The notes: a model not told the origin generated them from the letters alone. Shown: positions 1 through 7,599, counted from the stretch's first letter. The stretch: DNA of 36,991 bases from Bacteroidota bacterium (GCA_003151815.1 PLYN01000047.1:1-36991); one strand, 5' to 3'. Numbers and translations: made by a program.

Positions 1-201
1 CAAACATTTTTGAGTATCGGCAACACGAGGATATTTGATAGGTGCATTGCCTAAGAACAGATCTTTGAACGGTGCCATTCCGGAATTATTGAACATCAAT
101 GTTGGATCATTCTTCACGACCATCGGCGCAGATGGCACAATTTGATGCCCCTTCGACTTAAAAAAATCTAAAAATGTTTGACGTACTTTACTTGATTCCA
201 T
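1..201 (-). CDS. alaS: Alanyl-tRNA synthetase, N-terminal 67 residues (cut by window edge)
   Basis: The reading frame starts at an ATG ending at 201 and runs off the left edge. The visible residues include the class II AlaRS start: [14 protein letters not shown], then a [15 protein letters not shown] stretch matching motif 1 and the beginning of the catalytic core. The enzyme charges tRNA-Ala in the cytoplasm. It is divergent from the M23 peptidase gene, an arrangement I recall as common in Bacteroidota. The gap between them holds a 20-bp inverted repeat and a possible minus-strand -7 box (TAAATTTG, 387 to 380). No defect is seen in the visible part. Confidence 0.95.
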   Translation of the reverse strand, partial: MESSKVRQTFLDFFKSKGHQIVPSAPMVVKNDPTLMFNNSGMAPFKDLFLGNAPIKYPRVADTQKCL

Positions 202-222
202 ATTTTTTTATGTCAGTTCAAT

Positions 223-356
223 TTGGAAAGTTCAAAGTTTAATTTGGGCAGCTTTAAAGCATCATGATTTATCAATTACCCATTTCCTCTATATTTAGTT
301 GAAAGTTTAAGGTTATTTCAAAGAGTCTATTGAACTTTAAACTTTGAACTTTCCAA
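223..356. repeat. Intergenic inverted repeat of the 'TTCAAAGTT' family
   Basis: A perfect 20-bp arm at 223-242 (TTGGAAAGTTCAAAGTTTAA) is matched by its reverse complement at 337-356. Shorter copies of the same word lie between them and just after. The same TTCAAAGTT word recurs at 6079-6107 and inside mqnD at 4454-4487, so this looks like a dispersed family. It lies in the leader between alaS and the M23 gene. Confidence 0.75.
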
Positions 357-428
357 CTTTAAACTAATTTACGAGTTTGCAAATTTAGTTTATTTGTGTA
401 AATTCGCATTAGAAGTGTTAAAGAAATA

Positions 429-1400
429 ATGAGCAATTTTAATTATAAATACAATACCAAGTCGCTTACCTATGAAAAAGTGACCGTTACCATCCGCAAA
501 AGGATATGGCAGGTGCTTTCCTATCTGGCTACCGGATTGGTATTTGCGAGTGTTACTATATTTTTTGCTTACAATTATTTTGACTCTCCTAAGGAAAAAC
601 AATTGGAACGCGAGATCTCCGAATTAACCTTGCAATATGACTTTTTAAATAATCGTATGGGGCAGGTTTCGGAAGTTTTGGCGGATATCGAAGAACGAGA
701 TAACAATGTATACCGAACGATTTTTGAAGCAGAACCTATTCCTGCAAGTATACGACAAGCCGGTTATGGTGGAGTTGACAGATATAAAGAATTACAAGGT
801 TATAACAATACTGACCTAATGGTGGAGACCAGCAAACGCCTTGACAGAGTGAGTAAGCAGTTATACATTCAATCGAAATCGTTTGACGAAGTAGTAAATT
901 TAGTAAAAAACAAAGAAAAATTACTGGCCTCTATTCCCGCTATTCAACCAATATCTAATACCGATCTACGTCACCAGCCATCAGGCTTTGGGTGGCGGAC
1001 ACATCCCATTTATAAAACGCCTGAATTTCATCCGGGAATGGATTTTGCAGCAACGCAAGGCACTGAAATTTATGCAACCGGAGATGGAACGGTTGAACGT
1101 GCTGATGATATGGCTCAAGGTTACGGAAATCACGTGGTTATCAATCATGATTATGGTTACAAAACGTTGTATGGCCACATGGTACGATTTGTAGTACATC
1201 CCGGACAAAAAGTAAAACGTGGACAATTGATCGGATATGTAGGTAGTACAGGACTTTCTACTGCACCACATGTGCATTACGAGGTAATAAAAGCCGGCAC
1301 GAAGATGAACCCTGTCAACTATTATTATAACGATCTGACACCTGAACAATACCAAAAATTGATAGAGCTATCTTCGCAATCTTCACAAACGTTCGACTAA
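429..1400 (+). CDS. Membrane-anchored M23 (LytM-type) peptidase
   Basis: The 323-residue protein has a basic N-terminus, one transmembrane segment (about residues 32-50), a predicted coiled coil (about 55-85) and a C-terminal M23 domain (about 180-300). The zinc motifs are intact: HPGMD (HxxxD) and HVHYE (HxH). Such proteins cut peptidoglycan cross-bridges or, when degenerate, activate amidases; the complete metal site here argues for an active endopeptidase in the periplasm. The start is ATG. Genes for a DUF2061 protein and a MerR regulator follow on the same strand with short gaps. The exact cell-wall substrate cannot be read from the sequence. Confidence 0.9.
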   Translation: MSNFNYKYNTKSLTYEKVTVTIRKRIWQVLSYLATGLVFASVTIFFAYNYFDSPKEKQLEREISELTLQYDFLNNRMGQVSEVLADIEERDNNVYRTIFEAEPIPASIRQAGYGGVDRYKELQGYNNTDLMVETSKRLDRVSKQLYIQSKSFDEVVNLVKNKEKLLASIPAIQPISNTDLRHQPSGFGWRTHPIYKTPEFHPGMDFAATQGTEIYATGDGTVERADDMAQGYGNHVVINHDYGYKTLYGHMVRFVVHPGQKVKRGQLIGYVGSTGLSTAPHVHYEVIKAGTKMNPVNYYYNDLTPEQYQKLIELSSQSSQTFD

Positions 1401-1459
1401 GGAAAATAGGAATGACGAATGTTGAAGAAAGGAATATAATTATCTAAAAATATTAAACA

Positions 1460-1726
1460 TTGATTGAAAAACTTCTTCCAAATAAACATTTTACAGAAGA
1501 AACACTCGGCAGATCTATTGTAAAAACCGTTAGTTACAGACTGGTTATTTTAGTTCTTGACTTTATCTCAATTTATCTATTTACCGGACAAATAAAAGTG
1601 GCATTGGGCTTTATGATCGTGAGTAATATTTATACTACAATTGGTTATTTTTTTCACGAGAGGATTTGGGATAAAATAAAGTGGGGGAAAATAATTTATA
1701 AAAAAGTTGACGAAAATAATCTGTAA
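1460..1726 (+). CDS. DUF2061 small membrane protein
   Basis: This 88-residue protein carries the DUF2061 pattern: RSIVKTVSYR, two hydrophobic helices (about residues 27-42 and 48-64) and the HERIWDKIKWG ending. It is an inner-membrane protein of unknown role. The only plausible start is TTG; no ATG lies in frame at the N-terminus and no clear Shine-Dalgarno site is seen, which is usual in this phylum. It lies 59 bp after the M23 gene and 22 bp before the MerR gene, so co-transcription is likely. The family assignment is by motif memory. Confidence 0.8.
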   Translation: MIEKLLPNKHFTEETLGRSIVKTVSYRLVILVLDFISIYLFTGQIKVALGFMIVSNIYTTIGYFFHERIWDKIKWGKIIYKKVDENNL

Positions 1727-1748
1727 TAATTCGTAAATAATAAATAAT

Positions 1749-2114
1749 TTGCCTTATAAAGAAACCGATATCGTTAAGTTATACTATACCATTGGTGAAC
1801 TATCCGAAATGTTTGATGTGAACGCTTCGCTAATTCGTTTTTGGGAAAAGGAATTTGATATTATCAAGCCAAAGAAAAACAAAAAAGGCAATCGATTATT
1901 TACTTCTGAAGATATTGATAATTTTAAAGTGATTTACAATCTTGTAAAAGAACAAGGATTGACCTTAGAAGGAGCGAAAAAATATTTAAAAGAAAATCGG
2001 AAAGAAGTAAAACACGAGCTAAAAACAGATAGAAGCCAATTCTCTGAAATTGAAAATAAATTGAAACTGATCAGGAATACCTTGATTGATTTGGGAAATA
2101 AATTAGAAGATTGA
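1749..2114 (+). CDS. MerR-family transcriptional regulator
   Basis: The 121-residue protein begins with a winged-helix MerR DNA-binding domain (about residues 11-80). YYTIGELSEMFDVNASLIRFWEKEF holds the helix-turn-helix, and GNRLFTSEDIDNFKVI the wing and next helix. The C-terminus is a short coiled coil for dimerisation. There is no sensor domain or metal-binding cysteine, so the effector is unknown. The start is TTG. A MerR protein of this kind downstream of an M23 peptidase recurs in Bacteroidota, in my recollection. Its targets are not evident here. Confidence 0.88.
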   Translation: MPYKETDIVKLYYTIGELSEMFDVNASLIRFWEKEFDIIKPKKNKKGNRLFTSEDIDNFKVIYNLVKEQGLTLEGAKKYLKENRKEVKHELKTDRSQFSEIENKLKLIRNTLIDLGNKLED

Positions 2115-2150
2115 TCTTATTAACTCAATCTGAAAGGATGAAATTATCTG

Positions 2151-2303
2151 TTACGATACTTTTATTTTTTGCACTTCACCCGGTTTTGTGGATATAACTA
2201 ATTCAGTCCCGTTTTTACGGGCATCTTCGTAAACTTTAGCAACACCAGCTTTCATACCTTCAATAATTCTATCCAGTAATATTTTAGATTCTTCCTTAGT
2301 CAT
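2151..2303 (-). CDS. 50-residue partner of the zeta-like kinase (possible antitoxin)
   Basis: The frame starts at ATG (2303) and reads MTKEESKILLDRIIEGMKAG, then VAKVYEDARKNGTELVISTK and a short basic tail, ending at TAA. Its first 8 bases overlap the last 8 of the zeta-like gene (ATGACTAA), so translation is probably coupled. The protein is charged and helical in its first half, with a short strand near the end. I know of similar small ORFs behind COG4185 zeta-like ATPases in this phylum but no proven function. Size and overlap suggest an antitoxin or accessory subunit; this is inference. No other gene is seen between it and the MerR gene. Confidence 0.7.
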   Translation of the reverse strand: MTKEESKILLDRIIEGMKAGVAKVYEDARKNGTELVISTKPGEVQKIKVS

Positions 2304-2859
2304 TGCTTATCAATTTAAATTTATTTTGATTAAGAATCATTTCACCAAACTTATCTTTTCTTGCAATTACTTCTAATTCCTTGTTAGAATTATCCGCGAT
2401 AATCCACTCATTACACAAAGTTAAGAATATTTTGTTTAAGTTTTTTAATCCTTTGAAATATCGTCTTCTTATCACCTCTTCTGGAATATTATGACCACCT
2501 TTAGCAAATCGCTGCGCAACTCTCTGAACAGCAATATCGGGATGATTCAACCAAATATAAATTAAAACCACATCATAACCCTCTTGTTTGCAATCTCTAA
2601 TAAATTTTGCATAACTCAAAGTTGAAAGGGTTGTTTCTATTACAAAATCAACTTTTGCATGCCTTAACTCATTGATTCGTTGCAACATTATTCTACCTGC
2701 TTGAATGGCGACCGCTTCTGTGTTATAAGGAGAAATTCCTTTTGCAATTAGATCGGCATTTACGAACTCTATACAATTCAAAAAATTTGGCAACAAACTT
2801 TCTGCAGAAGTTGTTTTTCCTGCACCATTTGGTCCGGCTATGATATATAATATCGGCAT
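2296..2859 (-). CDS. Zeta-toxin-like P-loop kinase (COG4185 type)
   Basis: The 187-residue protein has a Walker A loop GPNGAGKTT (residues 9-17), a FVNADLIAKGISP motif with the likely base Asp36, the FVIETTLS motif with Glu75, and an arginine-rich region (RVAQRFAKGGHNIP, then EEVIRRRY, residues 113-134). Zeta toxins phosphorylate UDP-N-acetylglucosamine and poison cell-wall synthesis; COG4185 members share the fold but few have been tested. It starts directly after the stop codon of hldD and overlaps the next small gene by 8 bp. A toxin-antitoxin role is plausible, yet the toxin-first order and the housekeeping operon leave room for a metabolic kinase. Confidence 0.82.
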   Translation of the reverse strand: MPILYIIAGPNGAGKTTSAESLLPNFLNCIEFVNADLIAKGISPYNTEAVAIQAGRIMLQRINELRHAKVDFVIETTLSTLSYAKFIRDCKQEGYDVVLIYIWLNHPDIAVQRVAQRFAKGGHNIPEEVIRRRYFKGLKNLNKIFLTLCNEWIIADNSNKELEVIARKDKFGEMILNQNKFKLISND

Positions 2860-3825
2860 TTAATAATATTTATTTCCAACCAAATAATTCTGAACATAAT
2901 CCTTCACCCCTTCTTCCAAGGAATGAAATGGTTTGGAATACCCAATCGCTTTTAACTTAGACATATTGGCTTCTGTATAATATTGGTATTTATCACGAAT
3001 ATCAATCGGTGTATCTATAAATTCAATATTGGGTTCTTTGCCTAAAGCTAAAAAAGTATTTGTCACCAAATCTAAAAAAGTACGCGCTTTGCCCGAACCT
3101 AAATTATATATGCCTGAATCTTTACGATGATGTAAAAAGAAATAACATACTTCAACAACATCTTTTACATATACAAAATCGCGCAGCTGCTCACCATCTT
3201 TATAGTTTGGATTATGAGAGCGAAATAATTTTACCAATCTTTTTTCCTGAATTTGATTATACGAATGCATAATTACCGAAGCCATTCTGCTTTTATGAAA
3301 TTCATTAGGACCATAGACGTTGAAGAATTTTAAACCTATCCATAAATAGGGTTTCTTTTCTTGCTTAATAGCCCATTTATCAAAATCATTTTTGGAATCT
3401 CCGTAAGGATTTAATGGTTTTAACTTTTCTATTACTTCTTCATTATCATCATAACCAAATTCGCCCAAACCATAAGTAGCTGCTGATGATGCATATACGA
3501 GAGGCAAGCCGAATTCAATACAAACATTCCAAATATCTTTGGAATAATTCAAATTGAGTTTATCAAATATTTCCTTGTTAAGCTCTGCAGTATCTGTTCG
3601 AGCACCCAAATGAAAAACAAATTGAACCAATCTCTGATTATCCCGCAACCATTGGACAAATTCATCACGATGAATTTTTTGAGAATATATTTTTCCTTCC
3701 AGATTTTTCATCTTTTTAGGATCAGAGAAATCATCTACAATGATGATGTCTTTAAATCCTTCCTGGTTTAGTTTGCTAACCAAGCAACTACCAATGAATC
3801 CTGCTGCGCCTGTTACTATTATCAT
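2860..3825 (-). CDS. hldD: ADP-L-glycero-D-manno-heptose 6-epimerase (or close NAD-dependent epimerase)
   Basis: The 321-residue short-chain dehydrogenase begins with the nucleotide-binding loop TGAAGFIGS (Gly6, Gly9, Gly12). It carries the catalytic Tyr141 and Lys145 in NPYGDSKNDFD, and FNVYGPNEFHKSRMASV is typical of HldD. The enzyme inverts C6 of ADP-D-glycero-D-manno-heptose to give the heptose used in lipopolysaccharide core. Length fits the family (about 310-330). It lies 87 bp downstream of mqnD on the same strand, with a palindromic repeat in the gap, and is followed without a gap by the zeta-like gene. Confidence 0.85.
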   Translation of the reverse strand: MIIVTGAAGFIGSCLVSKLNQEGFKDIIIVDDFSDPKKMKNLEGKIYSQKIHRDEFVQWLRDNQRLVQFVFHLGARTDTAELNKEIFDKLNLNYSKDIWNVCIEFGLPLVYASSAATYGLGEFGYDDNEEVIEKLKPLNPYGDSKNDFDKWAIKQEKKPYLWIGLKFFNVYGPNEFHKSRMASVIMHSYNQIQEKRLVKLFRSHNPNYKDGEQLRDFVYVKDVVEVCYFFLHHRKDSGIYNLGSGKARTFLDLVTNTFLALGKEPNIEFIDTPIDIRDKYQYYTEANMSKLKAIGYSKPFHSLEEGVKDYVQNYLVGNKYY

Positions 3826-3830
3826 GTTTG

Positions 3831-3921
3831 CCCTCCAACCTCCCTAAAGGGAGGCTTTGTGTTAGTTTATTTTAGTGTTTTATCCAGTTCTTAGTTCCTC
3901 CCTTCAGGGAGGCTAGGAGGG
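3831..3921. repeat. Palindromic repeat between mqnD and hldD
   Basis: The arms at 3831-3855 and 3897-3921 are imperfect inverted copies, each with an inner CCTCCC(T/C)...GGGAGG hairpin. The right arm supplies the last three residues and the TAG stop of mqnD. Repeats built on CCTCCCTAAAGGGAGG are, from memory, scattered through many Bacteroidota genomes. As RNA the region would form a hairpin between mqnD and hldD and may act in mRNA processing. Confidence 0.75.
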
Positions 3922-4755
3922 AACAAATATTTCCTCTTCGATCTTCCCGATTAATCCCAGCTCCTGTGCTTTATTAAATAAGATTTCAATTGCCTTTTTT
4001 CCTTCTTCACCCAAATCAATTGAATAATCATTCACATATAAATTGATGTGTTTATATATCACCCCTTCACTCATTTCCTGTGCATGCGCTTTCACAAAGT
4101 TAAGACTTGAAGATGGGTTTGCAAATGCAAACATCACACTTTTACGTAATACTCTATTTATTTTTTGTTTCAGATCATCGGGTAAATTTCTTTTCACAAC
4201 AATCCCACCTAAAGGAATGGGAGCGTTTGTAAGTGTTTCCCAATATTCGCCAAGATCAATTATTTTTATTAATCCTTTTTGTTCATACGTAAAACGGTTT
4301 TCATGAATAATTAAACCGGCATCTGCTTTTCCACTTAATACAGCATCTTCAATATCAGAAAACAACATTTCAATTTTATTTTTTACATCCGGAAATGCCA
4401 ATGATAAAAGGAAATTTGCCGTGGTATATTTTCCGGGAATTGCAATCTTTGTAAAACTTTCAACTTTGAACTTTGAACTTTGAACTAAAATAGGTCCACA
4501 CCCTTTTCCCAAAGCACTACCGGAATTCAGCAATTCATAAAATTTGGTAAGGTGGGCAAAAGCAAAAAAACTTAATTTGGTAATATCGAGTTCACCTTTA
4601 AATGCCTTTTTATTCAAGGCTTCCACATCCTCCATCACCACATCAAATTGCAAACCTTCCGTATCAATTTTTCCGTGGATCATTGCATCAAAAATGAAAC
4701 AATCATTTGGGCAGGGACTGAAACCTATGGTGATTTTATTAGTTGATTGATTCAT
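3913..4755 (-). CDS. mqnD: 1,4-dihydroxy-6-naphthoate synthase
   Basis: The 280-residue protein is a periplasmic-binding-protein-like lyase of the futalosine route to menaquinone, converting cyclic dehypoxanthine futalosine to 1,4-dihydroxy-6-naphthoate in the cytoplasm. Family marks are IGFSPCPNDCFIFDAM near the N-terminus, LDITKLSFFAFAHL, the GSALGKGCGPILV loop and a LIIHENRFTY stretch. mqnB lies directly upstream on the same strand. Residues 91-101 (VQSSKFKVESF) are encoded by a tandem AAGTTCAAAGTT-type repeat that matches an intergenic family. The last three residues and the stop lie in another palindromic repeat. Confidence 0.93.
   Translation of the reverse strand: MNQSTNKITIGFSPCPNDCFIFDAMIHGKIDTEGLQFDVVMEDVEALNKKAFKGELDITKLSFFAFAHLTKFYELLNSGSALGKGCGPILVQSSKFKVESFTKIAIPGKYTTANFLLSLAFPDVKNKIEMLFSDIEDAVLSGKADAGLIIHENRFTYEQKGLIKIIDLGEYWETLTNAPIPLGGIVVKRNLPDDLKQKINRVLRKSVMFAFANPSSSLNFVKAHAQEMSEGVIYKHINLYVNDYSIDLGEEGKKAIEILFNKAQELGLIGKIEEEIFVPS
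4454..4487 (-). repeat. In-frame copy of the intergenic TTCAAAGTT repeat inside mqnD
   Basis: On the minus strand the stretch reads as repeated TTCAAAG units and encodes about residues 91-101 of MqnD. The same word makes the inverted repeat at 223-356 and the intergenic copy at 6079-6107. It lies in the linker between the conserved GCGPILV loop and the KIAIPGKYTT segment, a place likely to tolerate change. Confidence 0.65.
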
Positions 4756-4784
4756 AGGATATTATTTCTTTATTTAAGCCTTCG

Positions 4785-4867
4785 CACGTTCTCGACTCCG
4801 CTCGAACTGACCCATGCGCGTCATTTCGAGCATTCTGCGTTGAAGCAGACATATCGAGAAACGAGCG
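4785..4867. repeat. Degenerate TTCTCGACT/GTCATTTCGAG palindrome between mqnB and mqnD
   Basis: The stretch holds TTCTCGACTCCGCTCGAA and, further on, GTCATTTCGAG with a decayed second half ending in TCGAGAA. It is a worn relative of the perfect palindrome at 23417-23474. It fills most of the 130-bp gap between mqnB and mqnD. Confidence 0.65.
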
Positions 4868-4885
4868 TGGCATTTTCCTTAATAA

Positions 4886-5545
4886 TTATAAACTATCTAA
4901 AATCTCCATCATTTTATTATTCAGATTTTCAATTGCCAAAGGAATCTTCCAATTGTTTTTATTTCTGCGTTCCACAAAATTAGAAACAGCACGCATCTGC
5001 ACATATGGAATTTGTTCGCTTTCACATACAAACATAAAGGCGGCACCTTCCATACTTTCTACATAAGGATGAAATTTTTTAAATACTTTTTCTATACTCT
5101 TTTCATTGCCATGAGTTGTATTGACAGTTATTCCGGTTACTTTAGGCAACATTTCTATTACCTGATTTAAAGAACCGAATTTGATATTTGCAATTTTGGA
5201 AATACCCTCTAACTTCAATTCTTCTAAAGATAAAAACTCCTCACCATCCTCGGCCCCCAATTCAGAAAAACGATCTTCATATATATTTACAACTGTTCCG
5301 ATTTCGAGATTGCTGTTAAAACTCCCACAGATTCCTAAATTAAAAGCCACATCGTAGGTGTCGTTTAATACTTTTCCCACGTAATAAGATGTTGCAACCA
5401 TCCCTACTCCTGTAATTAAAAAATCTATTTCCAGTTTTTTGTACATGCAAGACATTAAATTCGAACCAAAATGACGGGTTGCCTCCATTTGATTTAATAA
5501 GGATTCGACTTCCAATTTGGTGGCAGATACAATTAAAATTTTCAT
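4886..5545 (-). CDS. mqnB: Futalosine hydrolase
   Basis: This 219-residue protein belongs to the nucleoside phosphorylase/hydrolase fold. It starts MKILIVSATKLEVESLL, has LITGVGMVATSYYVG and FNLGICGSF, and ends its active site with the VESMEGAAFMFVC motif, where Glu binds ribose. MqnB removes hypoxanthine from futalosine to give dehypoxanthine futalosine. The neighbouring mqnD supports this over an MTA/SAH nucleosidase assignment. It faces the pterin genes across a 76-bp gap with a good -7 box on each strand. Length fits the family. Confidence 0.9.
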   Translation of the reverse strand: MKILIVSATKLEVESLLNQMEATRHFGSNLMSCMYKKLEIDFLITGVGMVATSYYVGKVLNDTYDVAFNLGICGSFNSNLEIGTVVNIYEDRFSELGAEDGEEFLSLEELKLEGISKIANIKFGSLNQVIEMLPKVTGITVNTTHGNEKSIEKVFKKFHPYVESMEGAAFMFVCESEQIPYVQMRAVSNFVERRNKNNWKIPLAIENLNNKMMEILDSL

Positions 5546-5565
5546 TTGTAAAATCTAAATTTTCA

Positions 5566-5573
5566 CAAATATA
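5566..5573 (-). promoter_or_regulatory. -7 box of the mqnB promoter
   Basis: Read on the minus strand this is TATATTTG, an exact match to the Bacteroidota -7 consensus TAnnTTTG. It lies 20 bp before the mqnB ATG, giving a leader of roughly 15 bases. A clear -33 TTTG was not found at standard spacing, so the call rests on the -7 box alone. Confidence 0.5.
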
Positions 5574-5588
5574 CTATATCTATTATAC

Positions 5589-5617
5589 TTTGTAATTCGT
5601 AATTCGTAGTATATTTG
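5589..5617 (+). promoter_or_regulatory. Promoter of the PTPS gene, probably leaderless
   Basis: TTTG at 5589-5592 and TATATTTG at 5610-5617 are spaced by 17 bp, slightly short of the usual 19-21. The -7 box ends only 4 bases before the ATG, so transcription would begin at or next to the start codon and the mRNA would have almost no leader. Confidence 0.5.
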
Positions 5618-5621
5618 CAGC

Positions 5622-6038
5622 ATGATTTACATTACACGAAGAGAACATTTCAACGCCGCCCACAAATTGTATAATCCAAAGTGGAGTGAAGAGCAAAATA
5701 ACGAAGTATTTGGTAAATGCGCCAACCCTAACTGGCATGGCCATAATTATAATTTATATGTTACTGTTAAAGGAAAAGTAAATCCGGATACCGGCTTTTC
5801 GGTTAATTTAAAAGAATTAAGCGTTATCATTAGGACATATATCACAGATAAATTAGACCACAAAAATCTGAATCTGGATGTTCCCTTTATGAAGGACCTG
5901 ATGCCATCTACCGAAAATGTTGCCATTGCCATCTGGAAAGAATTAACACCTCATGTAAATGGACTGGATTGTAAATTGCATTCCATCAAACTTTGTGAAA
6001 CAGAAAATAACTACGTTGAATATTTCGGTGAAGAATAA
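5622..6038 (+). CDS. 6-pyruvoyl-tetrahydropterin synthase (PTPS-II, biopterin type)
   Basis: The 138-residue protein has the zinc ligands His14 (HFNAAH), His39 and His41 (WHGHNY), and the catalytic Cys33. The spacing Cys-x5-HGHNY is that of biopterin-forming PTPS, not QueD, where it is Cys-x3-HGH. LDHKNLNLDVPF and STENVAIAIW closely resemble the animal enzyme as I recall it. It turns dihydroneopterin triphosphate into 6-pyruvoyl-tetrahydropterin. The GTP cyclohydrolase gene follows 79 bp downstream and makes its substrate. No sepiapterin reductase is in the window, so the end product, BH4 or a related pterin, is inferred. QueD activity remains possible. Confidence 0.85.
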   Translation: MIYITRREHFNAAHKLYNPKWSEEQNNEVFGKCANPNWHGHNYNLYVTVKGKVNPDTGFSVNLKELSVIIRTYITDKLDHKNLNLDVPFMKDLMPSTENVAIAIWKELTPHVNGLDCKLHSIKLCETENNYVEYFGEE

Positions 6039-6117
6039 AAGAAGACAGAAGATAGAATTTAGAAGACAAAGGAACTCAACTTTCAAACTTTGAACTTTCA
6101 AACTTTAAATTAATAAC

Positions 6118-6741
6118 ATGGATCACGATGAATTTGATGATGTAGAAGGATATAAGAAAATTGACAGATATAATCTAAAAACTGTTAGTGATATTGCATC
6201 TAAATACAAAACTATTTTAACCGATATGGGAGAAGATCCCAATCGTGAAGGGCTTTTAAAAACTCCTGAACGGGTTGCTAAAGCAATGCAATACCTTACT
6301 CATGGATATGATCTGGATCCTGCGGAAATATTAAAATCAGCAATGTTCAAGGAAGATTATAAACAAATGGTGATCGTAAAAGATATTGAAGTTTACTCTA
6401 TGTGCGAACATCATTTATTGCCATTTTTTGGGAAAGCACATGTGGCTTATATTCCAAATGGTTGTGTTGTAGGATTAAGCAAAATTCCTCGCGTAGTAGA
6501 TGCTTTTTCTCGCAGATTGCAGGTTCAGGAACGATTAACAACTGAAATTCGTGATTGCATTCATGAAACTTTAAAACCTATGGGTGTAGCTGTTGTAATT
6601 GAATGCTCCCATTTATGTATGCAAATGCGAGGTATTCAAAAACAGAACTCGGTAACAACCACATCTGCATTTACCGGCGAATTTTTAAAAGATACTACCA
6701 GAAAAGAATTTATCAGTTTGATCAGTTCTAAATTGCATTAA
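6118..6741 (+). CDS. folE: GTP cyclohydrolase I
   Basis: The 207-residue protein has the full type I signature: [20 protein letters not shown] (zinc Cys and catalytic His), [20 protein letters not shown], and [12 protein letters not shown] with the third zinc ligand. It opens GTP to dihydroneopterin triphosphate, the first step to folate and biopterin. Length and start (ATG) fit. It lies behind the PTPS gene; the 79-bp gap contains a short run of the TTCAAAGTT repeat family. Pairing with PTPS suggests that part of the flux goes to tetrahydrobiopterin. Confidence 0.96.
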   Translation: MDHDEFDDVEGYKKIDRYNLKTVSDIASKYKTILTDMGEDPNREGLLKTPERVAKAMQYLTHGYDLDPAEILKSAMFKEDYKQMVIVKDIEVYSMCEHHLLPFFGKAHVAYIPNGCVVGLSKIPRVVDAFSRRLQVQERLTTEIRDCIHETLKPMGVAVVIECSHLCMQMRGIQKQNSVTTTSAFTGEFLKDTTRKEFISLISSKLH

Positions 6742-6756
6742 AAAAATCTGACATTT

Positions 6757-6788
6757 TTGCATACAATCCAAAAGGGTATTATCTTTGT
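6757..6788 (+). promoter_or_regulatory. Bacteroidota-type promoter of the Bax-inhibitor-1 gene
   Basis: A TTTG at 6757-6760 is followed after 20 bp by TATCTTTG (6781-6788), an exact TAnnTTTG match. This is the best promoter match in the window. Transcription should start near 6794, leaving a leader of about 24 bases before the ATG at 6818. Confidence 0.65.
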
Positions 6789-6817
6789 ACTGTTAAAGAA
6801 AACTAAAACAAAAAATT

Positions 6818-7540
6818 ATGGAAACTAGAAACATTAATTTCGCTCAATCGCAGGAACAAACTGATGCTATGTCAAAAACATTTATGGCTAGCGTTTTTTC
6901 ATGGATGTTTGCTGCATTGGCCATTACTTCAATTGTTGCTTATTACTTCGGGCATAGTGTTGAATTATTATCCATGCTTATCAATACTGAAGTTGGTGGT
7001 TTAACAACTCTTGGTTATGTTGTTATGTTCGCACCTTTAGCATTCGTTCTTTTAATTTCATTCGGCTTTAACCGTATTTCCTACCCTGTTTTACTATTCT
7101 TATTTTTATTGTATTCGGCAGTAATGGGAATGAGCTTAAGCTTTATTTTTCTGGCGTATACCTCCGGATCCATTTTTTCAACATTTATTGCTGCTTCAGC
7201 AATGTTCGGGGTAATGTCGGTGGTGGGCTATACAACAAAAACTGATCTGACTAAATTTGGTTCTATCATGATGATGGGACTTGTAGGTATTATCATTGCC
7301 AGTTTAATCAATATGTTTATGCACAGCGGAACAATGGATTACATTATTAGTTTTGTTGGTGTGTTGGTGTTTACCGGATTAACAGCTTATGATGTTCAGA
7401 AATTAAAGAACATCGGTGCCGGTATCGAATTAGGTACCGCAACAGCAAGTAAATTAGTGATTATGGGAGCCTTGAATTTATACATGGATTTCATTAATTT
7501 GTTCATTATGTTACTTCGTTTGTTTGGAGATAGAAAATAA
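6818..7540 (+). CDS. Bax inhibitor-1 / YccA family membrane protein
   Basis: The 240-residue protein has seven hydrophobic helices, beginning at about residue 22 and ending at the C-terminus. FTGLTAYDVQKLKNIG holds the conserved Asp of the BI-1 family near helix six to seven. Bacterial members form pH-sensitive calcium leak channels or interact with FtsH. It has its own promoter and a strong terminator directly after it, so it is probably a single-gene unit. The physiological role here is not known. Confidence 0.92.
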   Translation: METRNINFAQSQEQTDAMSKTFMASVFSWMFAALAITSIVAYYFGHSVELLSMLINTEVGGLTTLGYVVMFAPLAFVLLISFGFNRISYPVLLFLFLLYSAVMGMSLSFIFLAYTSGSIFSTFIAASAMFGVMSVVGYTTKTDLTKFGSIMMMGLVGIIIASLINMFMHSGTMDYIISFVGVLVFTGLTAYDVQKLKNIGAGIELGTATASKLVIMGALNLYMDFINLFIMLLRLFGDRK

Positions 7541-7560
7541 TCACACAATAAATTGTGAAT

Positions 7561-7599
7561 AAAAAGAGTCCCTATGAATGTCGGGACTCTTTTTATTTT
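7561..7599 (+). terminator. Rho-independent terminator after the BI-1 gene
   Basis: A 12-bp stem, AAAAAGAGTCCC pairing with GGGACTCTTTTT, has a 10-base loop and continues into TATTTT. It lies 20 bases after the BI-1 stop codon and stands before the fabD start, so fabD needs a separate promoter or read-through. Confidence 0.88.

Noticed and set aside
223-356. CRISPR-like spaced repeats
   Set aside because: The copies are inverted and irregularly spaced, with no cas genes; they fit a palindromic intergenic repeat.
981-1355. Long minus-strand frame opposite the M23 domain
   Set aside because: It lies wholly within the M23 coding sequence, whose motifs are intact, and its translation shows no domain.
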